Below are positions 63,116 to 64,000 of a stretch of DNA of 64,000 nt, one piece after another (the stretch's first letter is position 1; each line of letters starts with the position of its first letter). A program made the translations under genes and the position numbers. The stretch comes from Falsiroseomonas sp050563545 (lineage in GTDB: Bacteria; Pseudomonadota; Alphaproteobacteria; Acetobacterales; Acetobacteraceae), in contig NZ_JBNXUM010000004.1 of assembly GCF_050563545.1 (NCBI RefSeq), forward strand, positions 248,001 through 312,000, in the 5' to 3' direction. Below the pieces are notes generated by a model. That model worked only from the letters and a program-made list of their open reading frames with translations. It ran no database searches and had not been told where the DNA came from.

Positions 63116-64000
63116 TGCACCCCGCCCCCACCGCCGCCGATCGCCTGCCCGCCTTCCAGCGCCTGCTGGAAGGACGCGCGGACCTCGCCTTCATCCCGCT
63201 TGGCACCGACCTGCACTATCTCGCGGGCATCCCGCGCGACATCCCGAACTACGGCGCGACGCTGCATCCCGGCGGCTGGCTGGAAGGCGCCTGGCTCACG
63301 CCGCGCCACGCGCCGGTCCTCGCCCTTCCCCGCATGACCGCGGAGTTCAAGGGCCGCGGCGAAAGCAAGGGCATCGGCATCCGCGTCCTCGGAGACCATG
63401 ACGATCCCGCCGCGCTCTGCCGCGACATCCTGGCGGGCTTCGGCCTGCCGGCGAAGCCGCGCGTCGCGGTCAGCGACCGCGCGCATGGCGAGAGCCTCGT
63501 CGCCCTCCAGGCGATCCTGCCCGACGCGGTCTTCCTCTCCGCCACCGACATCCTGCGCGAGCTACGCGTCATCAAGTCGGCCGAGGAGATCGAGACGATG
63601 CGCGAAGCCGGCCGCCGGACGGAGGCCGCCTTCGCCGAGACCCTGAAGCATCTGCGCTTCGGCATGACCGAGCTCGACGCCATCGCCGAGATCAACCACC
63701 AGATGCAGCGCCAGGGCAGCCTCGGCCAGACCTTCACGACCTCGCTCTACAACACCGGGCCGGACCATCCCCTGCTGATGGGGCGCCGCCTGGAATCCTG
63801 GAAGCGGCCGATCCACCCGCCCTGTTCCGTGCTCTTCGACTTCGGCGCGTCCTTCGACGGGCTCTGCTACGACTACGGCCGCACCGTCAGCTTCGGAGAA
63901 CCTTCCGCCGAGCAGATCAAGGTGCATCGCGTGGTGATGCAGGCGCAGGCCGCCGGCATCGCCGCGCTCAAGGTCGGCACGACGGCGGCGCAGGTGGACG
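63115..64000 (+). CDS. M24-family metallopeptidase (Xaa-Pro aminopeptidase type), 3'-truncated
   Basis: Begins with ATG at 63115 (TGATG overlap with the Bug receptor) and runs off the window after about 295 residues. N-terminal creatinase/prolidase domain (about 10-150; FIPLGTDLHYLAGIPRD), then the pita-bread catalytic domain from ELRVIKSAEEIETMREAGRR; the first two metal-binding Asp positions are in LFDFGASFDGLCYDYGRT. The distal His and Glu ligands lie beyond the window. Could be an X-Pro aminopeptidase, dipeptidase or creatinase-like amidohydrolase. Confidence 0.88.
   Translation, partial: MHPAPTAADRLPAFQRLLEGRADLAFIPLGTDLHYLAGIPRDIPNYGATLHPGGWLEGAWLTPRHAPVLALPRMTAEFKGRGESKGIGIRVLGDHDDPAALCRDILAGFGLPAKPRVAVSDRAHGESLVALQAILPDAVFLSATDILRELRVIKSAEEIETMREAGRRTEAAFAETLKHLRFGMTELDAIAEINHQMQRQGSLGQTFTTSLYNTGPDHPLLMGRRLESWKRPIHPPCSVLFDFGASFDGLCYDYGRTVSFGEPSAEQIKVHRVVMQAQAAGIAALKVGTTAAQVD

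Overview
The window is about 71% GC and reads as the chromosome of an alphaproteobacterium, most likely an aerobic Acetobacteraceae/Roseomonas-type member of the Rhodospirillales. The clues are the CtrA master regulator beside flagellar export genes, a Bug-type tricarboxylate receptor, HWE-family and hybrid sensor kinases with extended sensors, and dense GC-rich operons with ATGA, TGATG and GTGA overlaps. No rRNA, tRNA, CRISPR array, prophage or intact insertion sequence was recognised. All calls come from reading the sequence; no database search was run.

Layout. 0-14 kb: a truncated hybrid kinase, RlpA, tryptophan catabolism (kynA/kynU), pyridoxal-phosphate synthesis (pdxA-pdxJ), an HWE kinase, a 66-bp higher-order tandem repeat, and a dipeptidase-GST-solute-receptor operon. 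14-21 kb: a CBS protein, CorA transporter, lone molybdenum hydroxylase large subunit, cupin, an AraC gene broken by indels, an epimerase and a flavoprotein. 21-31 kb: a tandem pair of large paralogous proteins with RTX-like features, an oxidoreductase, Lrp/hppD for tyrosine catabolism, and an RTX repeat protein. 31-39 kb: a duplicated carrier-protein pathway (adenylation enzyme, two ACPs, two GNAT-like proteins, two LLM flavin oxidoreductases, one formyltransferase). 39-42 kb: fliJ/fliI divergent from ctrA. 42-51.5 kb: LysE, an enolase-superfamily enzyme, a PPOX flavoprotein and a cheA-W-Y-B-R operon. 51.5-57 kb: a MarR-GNAT fusion, a sulfatase and a livFGMH transporter without its receptor gene. 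57-64 kb: a degenerate-Nudix regulator divergent from a vWA protein and a PurA-like ligase, a secreted Asn-Gly repeat protein with an ADYC-like neighbour, a transposase-domain-derived protein, a Bug receptor and a truncated M24 peptidase.

How the genes work together. Aromatic amino-acid breakdown appears at two loci, and the PdxA/PdxJ pair makes the PLP cofactor used by the neighbouring kynureninase-like enzyme. CtrA, FliI/FliJ and the Che operon form a motility and chemotaxis layer. The two candidates for undescribed systems are the duplicated ACP/GNAT/LLM cassette at 31.1-38.9 kb, whose two halves share a bipartite upstream element, and the Nudix-regulator/vWA/PurA-like cassette at 57.3-60.1 kb, which has an AT-rich palindrome in its divergent promoter. 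Two families of dispersed repeats and one higher-order tandem array decorate gene ends and starts.
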